64,000 bases of DNA from Echinococcus granulosus (taxonomy: Eukaryota; Platyhelminthes; Cestoda; Cyclophyllidea; Taeniidae): positions 802,624-866,623 of the forward strand of contig NW_020170408.1 of assembly GCF_000524195.1 (NCBI RefSeq), read 5' to 3'. A model generated the notes under the pieces. The model ran no database searches and was not told the origin of the DNA. It saw nothing but the letters and a program-made list of their open reading frames with translations. Positions 37,201-51,000 of this stretch are shown here, one piece after another. The translations under genes were made by a program, and so were the position numbers. The stretch's first letter is position 1. The number at the start of each line of letters is the position of its first letter.

Positions 37201-40024
37201 GCACTGAGTCATTTTTTACACCCCAATGAGTTCGCTTGTCATAGCCTCAGCATTTGATGAATCCACCAATAGAGGGCAGTCATTCCTCCGTTTAGTCATC
37301 AAATCAACTAGGAGTGAAAACTATGATATTGATTCTACAGCACCACGTCTACTTTGACAAGTAAATAAGACATGCCAACAAGACGGAATGTTTGGTGTTA
37401 AAGTACCGAAAGTTTAAGAAAAGCACTGGTATGTACAAAGCTTCGTTTTCAGATGTTCTGTAGAGCCGCTCTTCTGTATCAGTCATGGCGAGTCCTCCTC
37501 CATCGTATGATTGACTTCCTTAAGCACTATAACGAACTTTGACGAGAAGTTCATTTGAAAAGTGTCAAAGTCTAAGCACTCTTTTAATGCAGACGCATTT
37601 CACATGTTGCCAAAAAAAGGCAACGTCAGGCTGGCGAGTAGCAGCACCATAAATCAGTGTCTCCCTAGCCTGAGAAGGAGGTTGTTAGGATCATTTTCGA
37701 GTCCTTTGAACTCCTTCTCTCACTAAAGTGGTCATTACATGGAACTCCAAATTGCGGTTCTTGTCTAAAAGACGGTGCTGCTTTGAAAACTCGTCTATGG
37801 TACTTTGCCAAGGGTTAAAACTTCTTCTGTAGCCTTAGGCGCGGCAAGATGTGAAGAAATGCTTGAAGGTAGATAAAGCTGCTCGGTGGATTTGATTATT
37901 TTGTTAGAAAACAGCCTTGTTTATCCAAATGCGCCAACAACGAATTCGCAGAAATTTTCTAAAGAATTAACGCGGTACATACTACTCAATTTGGTTTGAG
38001 TATTTGGTCATACTCAAGAAGGAATTACTATTAAACTCGTCAAAAAGTGGCAATGGCGACAGCTTTTGAAAGGAGTGAGTTAATACTGCTAATGAGTTCT
38101 ATCCTGCGCAATCGCATGACAAAAGTTCCTACGTTGTACACACGGTCCCCAACAGCACATAGAGCAGCTCATTTCTGTCACCGTCTTTGACTCTCAGGGT
38201 GACTCCAATCAAATTTCTTAGCTTTCACTACTGCCAGTCTTTATTGCACCTTCAAGAAGGACTCAAAAATTTAGACTCACTGCCATACATAGACTAAGTT
38301 GCGCAACCAGAGTGTGAGATAGTGAAGAAGAAAAAAAAATAGCTGTAGGCTACTTTAATGAGGCATTTTAAATGACTCTGACTAGAAGGAGGGGGCGGAT
38401 GTGATAGAGAAAAAATGGGAATGACAGGTGTACTTTTGTGTGTAGAATAAGCTGCGAATCACACAATGCCAGCCTAAAGTCTGGTTAGATGGACTAGGCT
38501 AAGGTGGTTACTTCAGACCTTGTTCTTCAGGCAAATTTTGCATTTTACCTATTTAGCAGATCGCATCACTCTTCAGTAGTAAAATTTTTTTAAGTTCTTG
38601 AACCTCAGCTTTAACCAAAGCAGTTGCTCAAATAACCAAAGGTGACAAGGTTTGAGAGGATTCGAAAATGAGCATGATCATCGCAGTGTTTCAAGGTTTC
38701 TTGTCCTGTTAATTGATCATTAAATAAAATTAACTAACTGATCAGTAAAAAAATTATCTCACCGGTCACGATGTCTTCCTCTTCATCACTCACTCTCATG
38801 CGGTGTCGTCCATGATGTCATCCAATGCCTAACTTTCAAGCAGTAGCAGTCCCATCCGATTGATTGACTTTTTCAAGGGGAGCAAATAATCCAGCCCATG
38901 TAGACCGGAAAGTCCTCTTTTCCTTAGGGAATCAGGAATGTATTCTTGCCTAAAATAAAAAAGTAGAGACGAAGGGAGGAGTTTCTTGTTCTGAAAAACG
39001 CGTAACTTTCGCTTCGCGTTCACCATTTTCGGTCAAGCGTCTCGGTGGCACAGGATGGCATAATAGACTATTTCATGCCTTTTTCTTCTTGGTCAGTCGG
39101 GATTCCAGATTGCCCTGAACTTTCACCTTCGTTGGCAGATGAAGAGCAAGAGGCTTCATGCTCCATAATACAGTGATTTGACAAGGTCAAAGTGACCATT
39201 CTCGATTGTTGCAGGTGTCACCCTTCTATCAGCATTCCATGCTTAGACTGGAAGTGGTCGCCATTGATACTCCGATGGATGCTCTTCAATACCCCATTTG
39301 TGACAGGGAATCAAGAATGGCTAAAAGTGGCGATCTTCAGAAGCAAGAAGAGGAGCTTCACCACAGCAAACACTCTCCATCAGGCAAGACGAGATTAGGC
39401 CAACGCAGGAGAGAAGAGAGAATCCCGAACCTCTCTGCCACCTATAACGTGAAATATCGTGATTTAGGACTAACGCTTTTGGCAGTCTCCGATTTCTCCT
39501 TTCCAGTGGAGAATGGAGTGTATTCACCGTCAGAAGCGAACTTCTGGAGATGTGAACGTGCATTGCAATGGAGCTAGAATGCGCTTGAAACTCCCCTAGG
39601 AGAGTGCAATCAAGCGTGGATGAGTCACTGACGCATGGGTTTTCCTGGGCAAGAGGTGGAGGTGGAGAAGGGCTGCGCTGTAAGCGTGGTCTTCGTCGGC
39701 GTCTCCCCTGCCTCTCCACTCCTCCACGCCTTCGCTCCACTCCACTCCACTCCGCTCCTTGCCTCCCCTCCCCATTCTCCCGAAACACACGCACACACAC
39801 ACACCTCTAATTAGTCATTCAATGATTCAACCTCCGTTTCGTCTGTGGTTTTTTGGATGTATTACATTGTGGTCATAAGAGAACGAAAAAATACTGACAG
39901 ATATGAACGGGATCACTTTATTCGAGGCGAGATAACATATCTGGATAATTGTTGGAAGAGGTCAATAAAATCCCCACTTTCTGTGAATTGAAGAAAAAAT
40001 TTGTCGACAAAAAGATTTCATTTT
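34236..40024. other. Gene-poor region downstream of SOCS7-like gene
   Basis: No gene was recognised in about 5.8 kb. It contains a run of sixteen C (34324-34339) and a TA run (34674-34688) just past the SOCS7 stop, probably in its 3' untranslated region, and a CA run at 39787-39803. The frame 39206-39577 (+) is open for 123 codons but has no family signature. Stretches such as 36000-38800 show nothing I can name. Confidence 0.5.
34324..34339. repeat. Poly-C tract
   Basis: Sixteen consecutive C residues about 90 nt after the SOCS7-like stop codon; the length may be unreliable in the assembly. Confidence 0.85.
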
Positions 40025-40213
40025 CTAAAATTTTACCAAACAGCATTTGTTTACATGAGGTGGTAGAATAGGGGGGGGGGGGTGCAATACCACCTTGCCG
40101 CCCTTATGAATCGAGTCTACCTCGACGCCAAGACCGCAGAAGCCTCGTGGCATTACCAGTGCAGCATTTGCAGAAGATGCGATCAGCAAAAAGGCAAAAA
40201 AAGTCGCCCGCAT
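40025..40213 (-). CDS. Candidate small secreted peptide
   Basis: A 62-residue frame opens with a textbook signal peptide, MRATFFAFLLIASSANA, with predicted cleavage after ANA. The remaining 45 or so residues hold three cysteines and a HPPPPILPPH stretch coded by a poly-G/C run (40071-40082), and match no family I know. A minus-strand AATAAA (TTTATT at 39917-39922) follows about 105 nt after the stop. About 175 nt upstream on the plus strand is ATGCAAAT (near 40386), an octamer-like site of unknown relevance. A possible internal donor (GAG|gtagac) could make this only the first exon of a longer gene. The poly-C run makes the downstream frame fragile. The signal peptide is what supports this entry; everything else is inference. 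Confidence 0.4.
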   Translation of the reverse strand: MRATFFAFLLIASSANAALVMPRGFCGLGVEVDSIHKGGKVVLHPPPPILPPHVNKCCLVKF

Positions 40214-43200
40214 GCTCGATTTCAATGTATGATGTGAGTTTCGAGGATGGATGTCTCAAGTTCACAAGCGGTGTGAGAGATGAAACACTCCTTGTGCGAC
40301 TGCACTAGCTACAAAAGTCTTTGAAGTTGGTTAGGCAAGTGGGTGCACCCAAATGACAGGAGGATAGGTGTTTGTTCACACAAGCTATGCAAATGCATCG
40401 TTGTTGGTGTGTTGACTGATTGACTTGTAATGCTGGTTTGGTTAGGCAGGAAAACAATGCCGCTGGTCAGCCTCTGATGGTTCACACTAACTTGCATTTC
40501 GGCGGAACTCAGCCCTTCATGTTCAGGAAGGCTCTGACCTGTGAGAGGGTGGGTGGTGGACTTCTGGTATTCAGAAGGTTAAATATTTGCCACTCAGGTC
40601 CACCTACTTATTGTGGGTGGATGAAATTAACCCCCTCCTTTTCTTCGTCACAAACCGACCAAAAGAAGGCCAGTAGACAACTAACCCATGAAAACTTCCA
40701 TTTTTTAGAATGGGAATAGAAAGGCGACACTGCCAAATCCTCCGTATTCTAGCCATTTTCCTGCAAGTGATTAAACTCCTCTTCTGTAAATTTAGACAGG
40801 CAAAGTAGACAGTGCAGAAGTAAAAGGGAGACGGGATGGGTTGCTTGCTTCTTGTGGAATTTGCAGTCGGCTTTGTGCCGCCTTGGTGATTAATTCGACG
40901 AAGAAAATGCTTAAAGAATCTTTCTGCAATTATCGGCTCTGCAGCATAAAGAAAAAGTGCACAGCAATAACTTGACTACTTTATGAAATAGAATGGTGGT
41001 GTGGTACATTGGTGGTACCTCAGAAAAAGCATAGAATGGCTATTTCAACATTTATGTGGCCTTCAAAATATTCCTAATTCATCACTTAGCTTTAAAATTT
41101 GGTGCCAATTTCGCGCATATGTGACGCCTCAATTTTCCCCTCTGAAGTCGGTGTCACAAGTTTGTGACACGCGTATTCTCCACCAGGTCAAGCCGCAGTT
41201 GAATTAGTGAGTTCCCTTTGAGAATTTTGGTAACGAGCCCTTTAATGACATTGCAGCTAGTTGACGAAGTCACCTTTGCTGTGAGAACTTTGGTGTGCCT
41301 TGGTGTCACGTAACAAAATACAACATCTAGACGACACGCACAGACGGACACCTGGCTGACTAGCTAGCTAAAGAAAAAACAGAGACGTATCGACGAGGGG
41401 GACAGACACGAGTACAGCGAGTTAACCGGTATCTAGTATAGCCAACATGTTTGCCTTCCCGTCTAGACATGGCCCTTTCTCATTGTGTCTAGCTTTTGAT
41501 GATTTACATTGTGAGCTAGATATATGACTCGAGAAAATGGGATTCTTTTCTCTTATTAAATTAATCAAGGACGGCAATAATAAAAAAGGTTTGCTATGGA
41601 CTTGCTGCAAACGCTGCCAACTTCTGAGTCTCTGACAAAGGGGAGGCAGATGTGGAAGCGAACAAGGTTTGCACTTTTTTGAGTACCATAATTAAAGAAT
41701 GACATATTCAACTAAGGAATATCATTTTTTTTCTTCTAAACGCCGAAACGCTTTCACTTTTGTATGATAGTTTGTAGATTTGAGCCGATTTAGTGGCTGT
41801 ACCAGTTGCGACTACGCCAAACAAATTTCGCAGGTGTGCAAATGTTTAACGACTGCATTGGTTGCTATCATACAAATCAAGGTGGCGAAGTTGATTGGAT
41901 AAAACAATTTTACAACGCACATAAAAACACCAATAACTTTATTTAGCCGAATTATAAGTTATTTTAAGAATCCCAAGAAGTTAGCTTAAAAAAATCCTAA
42001 AACTGATGTTGGGAACGCCTAACATTGTTTAAGTGAAGGCCTCTCGCCAATTTTTTTAAAATTTTGAATAAACCTTTCCTCCTTTCTAGCTGTGTAGACT
42101 GGATCGTGAACTGAGATTAAAGATGGAGGAAATTGCAAAAATTCAGAATATTTATGAATTTTCAGACAGATAAGCTTGTACGGTGCTGCGATTTCGCTGC
42201 TATGACTGATTTTCGCCTTCTAAGGAAGTCATTTATCTCATTCACATTTGAACCTCCCCATGATCGCAATTACGCATGTACCAAGCACTTTTGAAAAAAG
42301 TTATAATTTTTGCACTTCTGCACAAATTTGATTCCTACGACGGAGCATCTGTTTAAGTGCTTAGGCATTTTAGTCTCCCCGGTTCGCGCTTCCACTTCGT
42401 GGTATGCCTTCCTACGATTTCAGGCAGCCGAGGTAGGGAAGAGGGGAAAATATCCTGATTTATTTGGGCAGTTATCCGGCCCAAACGCCACGGAATGTAG
42501 ACATTGCCTCAAGTGGCTAAATCTGTGGTGGCTCTTTACAGAAAAGGTTCAGTGTAGAACATCAACCAAATGAATTCACCGTTTTGCAAAGGACGCGATA
42601 TGTAGAAATCCTTATCAGACCTACTGAATATGTTACCTTTGTTCAGTAGTATTCGCCCTGATATGCCAAACTATCAAATCAATGGGGTTGTTGCTGAATA
42701 AAAGGAGAGTTTATGAGTGATTTTGTTTTTGTTTTAGCTTATATATTAGCCTTCGGTCTGCATAACATATTACCGTCCTTTCAGCCCCCCTGTCCCCCAG
42801 CCGTAAACCACTCTCTATTGGTGGCCTACATTATGACCACAGAGAGGATCGGCGACGCTGAAGTTATTAAACCATTAAGCAGAATTTTCACGCTTTTGAA
42901 AGAGTAAGATAAGCTTTAGAAACAAAGCTCTCAACAGAATGTAGGTAGCTTAATTTGGTCTGTGGTATATTTACCAATCACTTCAGACAATCGTTTGGAT
43001 GCTTAAAAGTTTGCAATTGCAAGAACTTCCACATTCCACAAAAAGGATTTGGAGAAAGTCAGTGCCATCCAGAGAGGATTCGGTGAGTCCGTGAAGAAGA
43101 GTGGACTGTAAACCGAGGTGATCTAACATTCTTTATGCTGTAACTGAACAAGAGCTGACTTATGCAATTCATTTTCCACAGATTTGTTTTCTAATTTTGG

Positions 43201-43500
43201 TGGTGTGGCTTTCCGTCTGAGGTGATTCACTTAACCAAAGCACACTCACGAAGCACATGACGTCTGCTGGGAGGACCTAAGCAAGACAGTGTCAGAGTAC
43301 TTCAATGGCTCTCTCAAGAGTTATGCACACGTAATTGCCACCTCGTGGGAATTTAAGTATTTGAGGTGTAAAGAAAGGAAAAAGGAAAAAATAATCTCAT
43401 GTGATTGTGCAAGTGCTCTGCATACTTTTGTGACTTTGAATCACACAGAGACGTTAAAAACAGCAAGAAAGGTGACTTTGAGAAAAGGTTCAAATGCACT
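40214..43500. other. Gene-poor region
   Basis: No recognisable gene on either strand. Frames such as 42310-42573 and 42713-42907 (+) have no domain signature or splice context. Confidence 0.45.
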
Positions 43501-43506
43501 GGTGTC

Positions 43507-43735
43507 TTTCCATCCATCCATCCGTCCATACATCCATCCTGTATCCATCCATCCATCCTGTATCCATTCTGTNNNNNNNNNNNNNNNNNNNNNNNNNNNN
43601 NNNNNNNNNNNNNNNNNNNNNNNNNNNNNNNNNNNNNNNNNNNNNNNNNNNNNNNNNNNNNNNNNNNNNNNNTCCTGTATCCATCCATCCTGTATCCATC
43701 CATCCATCCATCCTGTATCCATACATCTCTTTACC
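43507..43735. repeat. (ATCC)n-type minisatellite interrupted by an assembly gap
   Basis: Arrays of ATCC with regularly spaced TGT interruptions (units like ATCCATCCTGT) flank both sides of the N run, so the gap lies inside the tandem array and its true length is unknown. Long open frames through it on both strands (repeating Ser-Ile-His-Pro or its antisense) are artefacts of the repeat. Confidence 0.92.
43573..43672. other. Assembly gap (100 N)
   Basis: Exactly 100 N characters, a conventional size for a gap of unknown length. Confidence 0.98.
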
Positions 43736-44350
43736 TACGTCTATATTTTTACGGCTACCTATTTCTTCCTTTTAGATCCTTAAGTTTATAATTTCAGATT
43801 GAATGTGTTTTTTACAATTGTTGGCGGACAGATACGCTGCCATTTGATGCCTAATAAATAGACGTAATGCATTGACAGGTGTGAATCATATTGCGTGGGT
43901 GTGCATGTGTGCGACTTTCTATTCCCTGCTCCATCTACAAATCTTTCCCAGTGCTCCAGTACCTCCCTCCCTCCCATCTAATGACCAACCACTCTTGAAG
44001 TGGTCTGAAGTCATCCGTTGCCCAAAGAGAAGAAGATTTTTTCACTGTAGTGATTTCTCCCGTCTACCGTCCAAATAGCTAAAAATTTGAAGAGGAATTA
44101 GCATTTCGGCGTCTTAAAGTAATCTTCAAACAGGCAAGTGTATATCACATTCTCTAAGTAATTTAAACCTGATTTTATGACAAGAGTAATGAGAGGGAAG
44201 TGGGGTAGAGTACAAACATAGAGTAGCTATGCCGACTGACGCATACCGAGGCCTTATAGTGACACACTACGAACAAGTTCATGCATTTTACAGGTCCTAG
44301 CACGTTTTAACGGGCCATTGCATGGAGGTACGCTAAAAATGGCATCAACA

Positions 44351-44391
44351 TTCTCTCTCTCTCTCTCTCTCTGTGTGTGTGGTGTGTATGT
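44351..44391. repeat. (CT)n(GT)n compound microsatellite
   Basis: About ten CT units followed by GT units. Its reverse complement type occurs at 44959-44993. Confidence 0.9.
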
Positions 44392-44958
44392 AGTTAAAAG
44401 AAAAGATGCTTTGATAGCATGTCTGACTAGCACCTGGCTTATCTGGACTCTACTATTTGGCCTTGGGTGTCACGTCCGGCATGACTTGGTATGTTGAAAG
44501 CATCATCTCATGCTTTTTGACAGTCGAGGCAAAGGAGTAGTTGCGGGCGGGACCATAGAGACGGTGTTCATAAGTTCCAACCTTACAGCTCTCAATCTAC
44601 ACGGATTTCTTGATTTCCAACATTCTTGGAACATTTGATAGGAGTCAAGCTCACCACTACATCACCTACAACAACTGGACATACTTCTGTAAATATCTTT
44701 TCCAGTTGCATAATCGTTTGGATTTACGGAATTCGACTCCTTCGAACATCACTACCCACAGTGGGAAAACGAGACATTTTCTAAGCCAAGAGGTGAATTG
44801 CACAGCTGTGATTAACCTTTATTTCCTTTCCCCCTCCGAATATGCCTGTCCAAAATCATAAATTTCGATAGAGATATCCTGTCACGAGGGGTCCTTAAAA
44901 ATGTCGCTAACCTTTTCAGCTGTGGTGACACAGGGTGGAGAAGGTCAGGATAAACACT

Positions 44959-44993
44959 TACACACACACACACATAGAGAGAGAGAGAAAGAG
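44959..44993. repeat. (CA)n(GA)n compound microsatellite
   Basis: CA units followed by GA units: the inverted counterpart of the compound repeat 600 bp upstream. Flanking sequences outside the repeats do not match. Confidence 0.9.
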
Positions 44994-47900
44994 GGGGGTA
45001 AATGTCAGAAAGGTCCGTTTGTCAAGGTGGGCAAGGGAGGAGATAATGAATATTTACTTTAGACATCTAAAAATTGTGTATTTGGCCATATAGCCCACTC
45101 CCAAAAGTCCATTTGCTGCCAATACCCTTTTCTATAATCTGTGGAGTTTAGTATGTAGGGCAGCAGCCAAACGAGGTGGTAATAGGTGCATAAGTAAAGT
45201 ACATATGTCTACATTCGGCAGCTGCTTTTATGTTAGTTCAAGCGGTAAAAATCTTTCAATGTTTGACCAAAAAAAATTGGGCGCCCAAATGTACTTGAGT
45301 TTTATAGGTCCCCCCTTGCCCTCCAACATCATGCATGGAAGGCGGAGGGAGAGGAGGTTATTGAAGAGCCCTTTTTTGGCCCACCTTTAGTCTGTGCAGT
45401 AAATCTTCACCACGTTTGAGAATACTGATTGTTGAACCGTGTACTAGCTCCCATCAAATGTATGTTGCCTACACTCCTGTCGTTAATAATTATTGCGGAT
45501 TTCCTTTGATGCTACGGCCTATTTACTGGCACAACCCACTTATTCAATGTCCGGAATAAATAAGCCGGCATGCTTTCCAAATCTTGCTGTTGAACAGCCC
45601 ACGAGTGTGAAGGAGAGCGCGAGAAAACAGGCGAGCGAGAGAGGGAGAGAGCGAGACAAACGCGCCAAGGCCGGCGGTCCCTTTGATGTGCTGGGGCGAT
45701 GGTCACGAGACCTGAGGGCATAACTTGATAAGGCAGCGCTGAAGAGATGGGGGCAGAGCAGGGTGGGGGTGAGTGGGAAGGCGGTTCCCTTAAAGTGTAG
45801 CCTAGCTAAAGGAATGCATTCTTTTTGGCTGTTGTAGCAGCACAACCTCATGCTTCTGAGTGGCGGTGGTATACATGAAAATATCCATCTACCTTCAAGG
45901 TGGGTGATCAGCTGAGGGGGTCAATAAAAAAAGCATAAAAAATAATTATAAATGAACCATCATTCAGATTTTATCGCACTTTGTGGGATTTTACGCGGAA
46001 AAGTATATACTTCACCTATCCCTTTATCGGGCGCAATGAAGGTATCAGAAAACGGTGCAGTCCAGGTTGCATCCTTAAAGAGTGGAAGGTCCGTTGAGCC
46101 TGACATGCAATTAAAACAAGCAGCATCTGACATTATCACACCTCTCCCTCCTTTTTAAGCGTTGCCTTCAATCATTTCTCTGCATAGTCACGCGAAGACA
46201 TTTGATGCAACGCGTCGATTTTCATGGATCACCGTTGCAAAAGGTTTTGTGTACGATGCTCTCTAGCTTGATAAGCATTGGGTTATTTTCAGCTGCTCTG
46301 TCGATGGTGTCGACTTACTATTAGCCTCCTCGAAGGAGATGAGGAAGGGACCTTACCTCAGAATTTAAGTCTTTTCATCCCGACTCTTTGGCAAGACTTC
46401 TACAAAGTCAGGACAAATCGCCCTCCCTTCGAGAGACATTGAAGGCTCCAGGGACGCCTTGAGCAGCCAAAGCTCTCCAAATCTCCTCATTTGGAAATGC
46501 GCGTCTTCTTTTTTCTGCTACAAGAAAAAGACTTTTTGCTTCAGTTGTGTAGAAATGTTACCACGTTATTTCTACTTATTAAAAAAAGTAAATGTACTTA
46601 TTTTTTGCCTCAGGGCACTTTTATCTGCCCTGGTAAGTAATTTTACGACTGAATTACGTTTGCTTCAATTATTTATTTGTCGACGCGGGAGCTTTAATCT
46701 CTTCCTGGCAGTATGGCCTTCTGGAAAGCCCTATGGTTTGTACACCAGCAATAACCGATTCTTTTGCTTTCAAATGCCATACATCGGGTTTAAGGAAGTT
46801 TCCGAGTAGCTGGCTTTACTGTAAGCAGTGGCAAGCAGACCCGATTAAAATTAATGACTTTCTTAAACTGCTTAATTTAAGGCGAATTGCCAGGGGTAGC
46901 TGAATATGGGGAGGCCCATCAGAGCAAAGCTGCAGTAGTTAAATCCGTTTTCAATGACCATCTTTGACTCTTGTTTTGTAAGAAATTAACGGTCTAAGAA
47001 CCCCCATCACGAAGCTATCTAGGATTAAAATATAAATATTTGGGACTTAACTGTTACCTCCTTCGCGTCTGCGGCAGCTTAAGGTCTAGCATCTTCGAAG
47101 TGAGAACAAGACGGAGTAGATAAAAATAGCATTTGTGTAAAGCTACCCTGTATCAAGTGTCTCATTGGGTGGATGTGATTTCCTTTGCCTAGCTACCTAC
47201 CACTGAAATATACTCATTGTAGAACATCGTTAACCCTTGAAAAACACACTATTTAGGAATGCCTCTTTTTTTAACGCAATTGAGAATGTAGTAAGATTAA
47301 CTGGTTGCTTTAATGACGTTGAGGCTACATACTTTTCGCCTCCTCCAGCGGCCAAGAGGAGGGCTGGAGATGATGTATAAAAGCGTAAAGCACAAATAAT
47401 GGTAAATCATATATTTTGGTTTGGCATTCGAAAAGGTGGATTCTTTACTCCTTACGGCTTGTTCTGCCTCACGGCGTGTAATTACATTCGTGCTTACACC
47501 AAACCATTCTTTCTTCGCCCCATAGCTAAACCGTTATCCATGCAGCTTTAATTATTAAAGCAGTAGGCTACACTTGGAGGGTTATAATCTAAACAATGTA
47601 CTAAGAAAAGATTGAATAAAGTTATAAAATCCCAGATTTCGCACTGAAATGACTTGCGTCGGAAAGTTTTTAAAGCAGATGCATTTGTGTGCAGTAATTC
47701 TATGGTTAAAATTTAAAAAATATGCTAGAAATATAAAAGGTACAAAAGTTGTTTCATTTTAGAGTAGGTATACATGATTTCATATGGCACAAAGTTGTCT
47801 GGTATGTAAAGTGAACTCACTATGATAAATACGCTTAAATACGTTTTAGCAAGGCAAAAATACAAATAGACCAAAACAAGAGAGGTTTTTCTGTGTCTAA

Positions 47901-48071
47901 ATATAGGGGTTTTGCTGCATTTATGATGATATTGCTTAATTACTTGGCGCGGGAGTCGTTTCTTCAAGGTTACGTCTTGGTTGCCCCCTCTGGGTAACGA
48001 CTTTTTTGTTTTTACTATGTTAATATATGAATAGTAAGTGTTGATGCCTGTGTCATTTATTTAAAAAATAG
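44994..48071. other. Region upstream of the visible PITP exons
   Basis: The first PITP coding exon (a short one for the family's N-terminal M-x-x-x-KEY segment, ending in phase 2) should be here or further left but was not identified. A GTATAAAAG stretch near 47375 resembles a TATA box but has no other support. A GA-rich tract lies at 45611-45656. Short frames elsewhere show nothing nameable. Confidence 0.4.
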
Positions 48072-51000
48072 CCGTGTTATTCTGCCTCTTACTGTTGACG
48101 AGTATCAGATTGCTCAACTGTATGCCGTAGCGAAGGCATCTAAAGAACAAACTGGAGGGGGTGACGGCGTTGAGGTCTTGCAAAATTGTCCCTTCGATGA
48201 TAAAGTTTTCCCTCCGAAATCTCCACTTCTTGATGGCTTTGAAACAGGGCAGTACACACACAAAATTTATCATGTGGCGAGCAAATTGCCATCATTTGTC
48301 TCGGCTCTCCTTCCCTCCAGTTTGATGACATTCAACGAGATTGCGTGGAATGCTTACCCCTACTGCCGAACTGTTTTAACGGTTAGTATGCATATTCTTC
48401 GTGCATGAACTTCTTTAGAACGACTTTTTTGAACAGAAGTTGGAGATAAAGATCGAATCTCTGCATTCCGCTGACATAACACTCGAAAACGTAACTTCAG
48501 CTTTTCGTTTGTTGGTCAACCTTACTAGGCGCACAACCTCCCTAGCGATTTACTAGCCAAAAGAAAGATAATATATGTAGATATCTCTACCTCTGCCGCA
48601 GCTGGTGACACAAACCCCGGAGAGGATCCGACTGAATATGTCTCTAAAAAGACCAAAAGAGGTCCACTGCCAAAGGGGCGATGGTGGGAGGTAAATTTTG
48701 AACTCATCATTTTTTTACTATTTGACTTTCGTCTAGAAAAAACACAACTGTCCCGTCATGTGCGCTTACAAATTAGTGACGTGTGAATTTAAGGTATGGG
48801 GTTTCCAGGGCCGTGTTGAAGATATGATTCAGCGCGTGAGTCATTGTAGCCAGTTTTGTTAAGGTTTTGTCAGTCGCATATTTCCCATCTGTATTTCATT
48901 TTTATTGTCTGACCGATAAGTTCGTACCATAAATTTTAAATCGTGGGCATTCTTTAAATGCATACGATTTTGTGCACGCATTATAAAGTACACGTATGGA
49001 GATGTGATCCGTTGGTGAGGCACTATCGTGCTCCACTCCAAATTCGTATCATTAAGTGTCGGTTAAACTGCTAAACGCGATTCCATTTGATCTGCTTCGT
49101 AAATTGAGTTCAAGCAGATTCCAGAGTCGTATAAACTTCTCGTTTAATCGACTTTGTTGCATTTTTTGGAAGGTGCAAAATGTGGCATCGTAAAGTGTCG
49201 GCTAGAAACGATTTAAACGTTTAATTCGACTTTGATGATGTATCACCCAGAGGTAGATACAGTAGTGAAGACTTACATAATGTTGCCTGTTAAAACTAAG
49301 GCTGTCGAGTTGTGCGTAGTTGTTTTTTTCACAGGTATCAGTGGTTATTTCCAAATTGTCCACTCTTTCCTGGCTCCACACCCATCATTTCATCCACTGA
49401 ATAGCATCCTTTGCATGTGTGTGTATGTGGTGGGCTGTAGGCAGAACTTTTCCTTGTAAATGCCTTTCCCAGGCCTAGACAATTGCCCACTAAGATCTGA
49501 AGGATGCGCGAGAAGAACCTCTTCCTCAAAAGTAGCCAGGTCTAAATGATCCAGTTGAGAGAAGGTATCATTGTCACAAGGCAACGCAAAACCTATGAGA
49601 CGATTCGCTCTCGAGGTGACCGGGGAGGTGGTGGAGGAATACTGTCTTTTTGTCCTCCTTATTCCTCTCACACCTCTCCTAGCTCTAATTATTCTCCTTT
49701 CCTCGAAATTTGACAATCGTGTATCCACATCCAGGGTAGAATAGAGAGTTGAGAAATAGGACTGAGATGGAAAGAGAGGTGATTATGGCTGGATTGTTAC
49801 CTTCCAGTGACAAGATTTAATTAGCAGTTGGGGGCAAATTCGTGTCATGCTACTAAGGTCTTATTACAAGCTCTCTCATCTGTAAAAATCGCATTTGATC
49901 TCCGGTGTGAAATCCTACCTATGGTGGCGAATCCCACCCTCTGAATAATTTGGCCAGTCAAAAGTTTTCCAAGTGGGTGCTTTGTCAAGATTTGGAACAG
50001 CACCACCGTCCATTCTGTTTTAACTGTTACTGGCTATCGTAAGTAACTGACCAAGGGCACGTTCCGCCTTATCTGTGAGTAGTAGCTTCTGGAGTCACGT
50101 CATGGGTGTTTTCACTCTACGATCACTGATGTGACAGAGGTGTTTGTAAAATTCTCACATACGAAACGAACACGCCCATACCAAACGAAGCTTTGATGTT
50201 AGCTAGGAAAAAGTACTCTTCCTATTTATCCTTGGCCTGACGAATTTGTTGGCAGCCCCTCATTGTCCTCATTATCTCCGTACTTTGTAAACTTTTGCGA
50301 ACCCGTGAATTGGATAGTCTTGTCACTTTTTAACACAACTTGGAGGGAAGTACTACGGACTTAAATACGGGTCGTGGAGGTGAGGTGAGTCATGCCGTCA
50401 AAAATAATGGTCCGGTGTACTTTTAAAATACCTCATAAAGGTGTTTGTATTGCCTTTTTTTATCTCCCACCTAAAGCAGAATTACAACACAGTGTATATC
50501 TCGCCAATGTATTATTTTGTGGGCAATTGGGTGATCATTAGAATAACTGCAGTTGGTATAGCAACAGTTCAATGGTGGCAATTTTACTACGCACAAAATG
50601 CAGGCGGCGTTCAAATTTAACCGGCAGTTTTGAGTTTATTAAGAAAAGGGTGGGTTCTAGGACGCGGAGAGTGCTTCCCCCTTTCCAATGTAGGTTCACC
50701 TGGCACAAATTGCATCATTCGGCTTCACTGTTATGATGTCCGTTGCGCGGCGACTTCGATGGATGGTTATGCCCACTGTTTTCACGGAAGGACCCATCTC
50801 TTGGCTCATCATGAGCATGTAGAGTGGTAAGCTGTGGACTGGCAACCACCTCATTTGAGATTGTCAATGACAGAGGTACGGTCGCTTTTGAAGTGTCTAC
50901 ATCGATCAAGTCTCCTTGCCTCACTGGGCTTGTGGACGTTTGGGCAAATGTGTATCCACACTCTCAAGATTTACGCCTCTGCTTGGAAAGAATAATCTTG

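Noticed and set aside
39206..39577. 123-codon plus-strand frame
   Set aside because: No recognised family, no clear partner exons. Kept only as a note in the gene-poor region.
43289..43791. Open frames with Ser-Ile-His-Pro repeats on both strands
   Set aside because: They read through the 100-N gap and the ATCC tandem repeat, so they are repeat artefacts.
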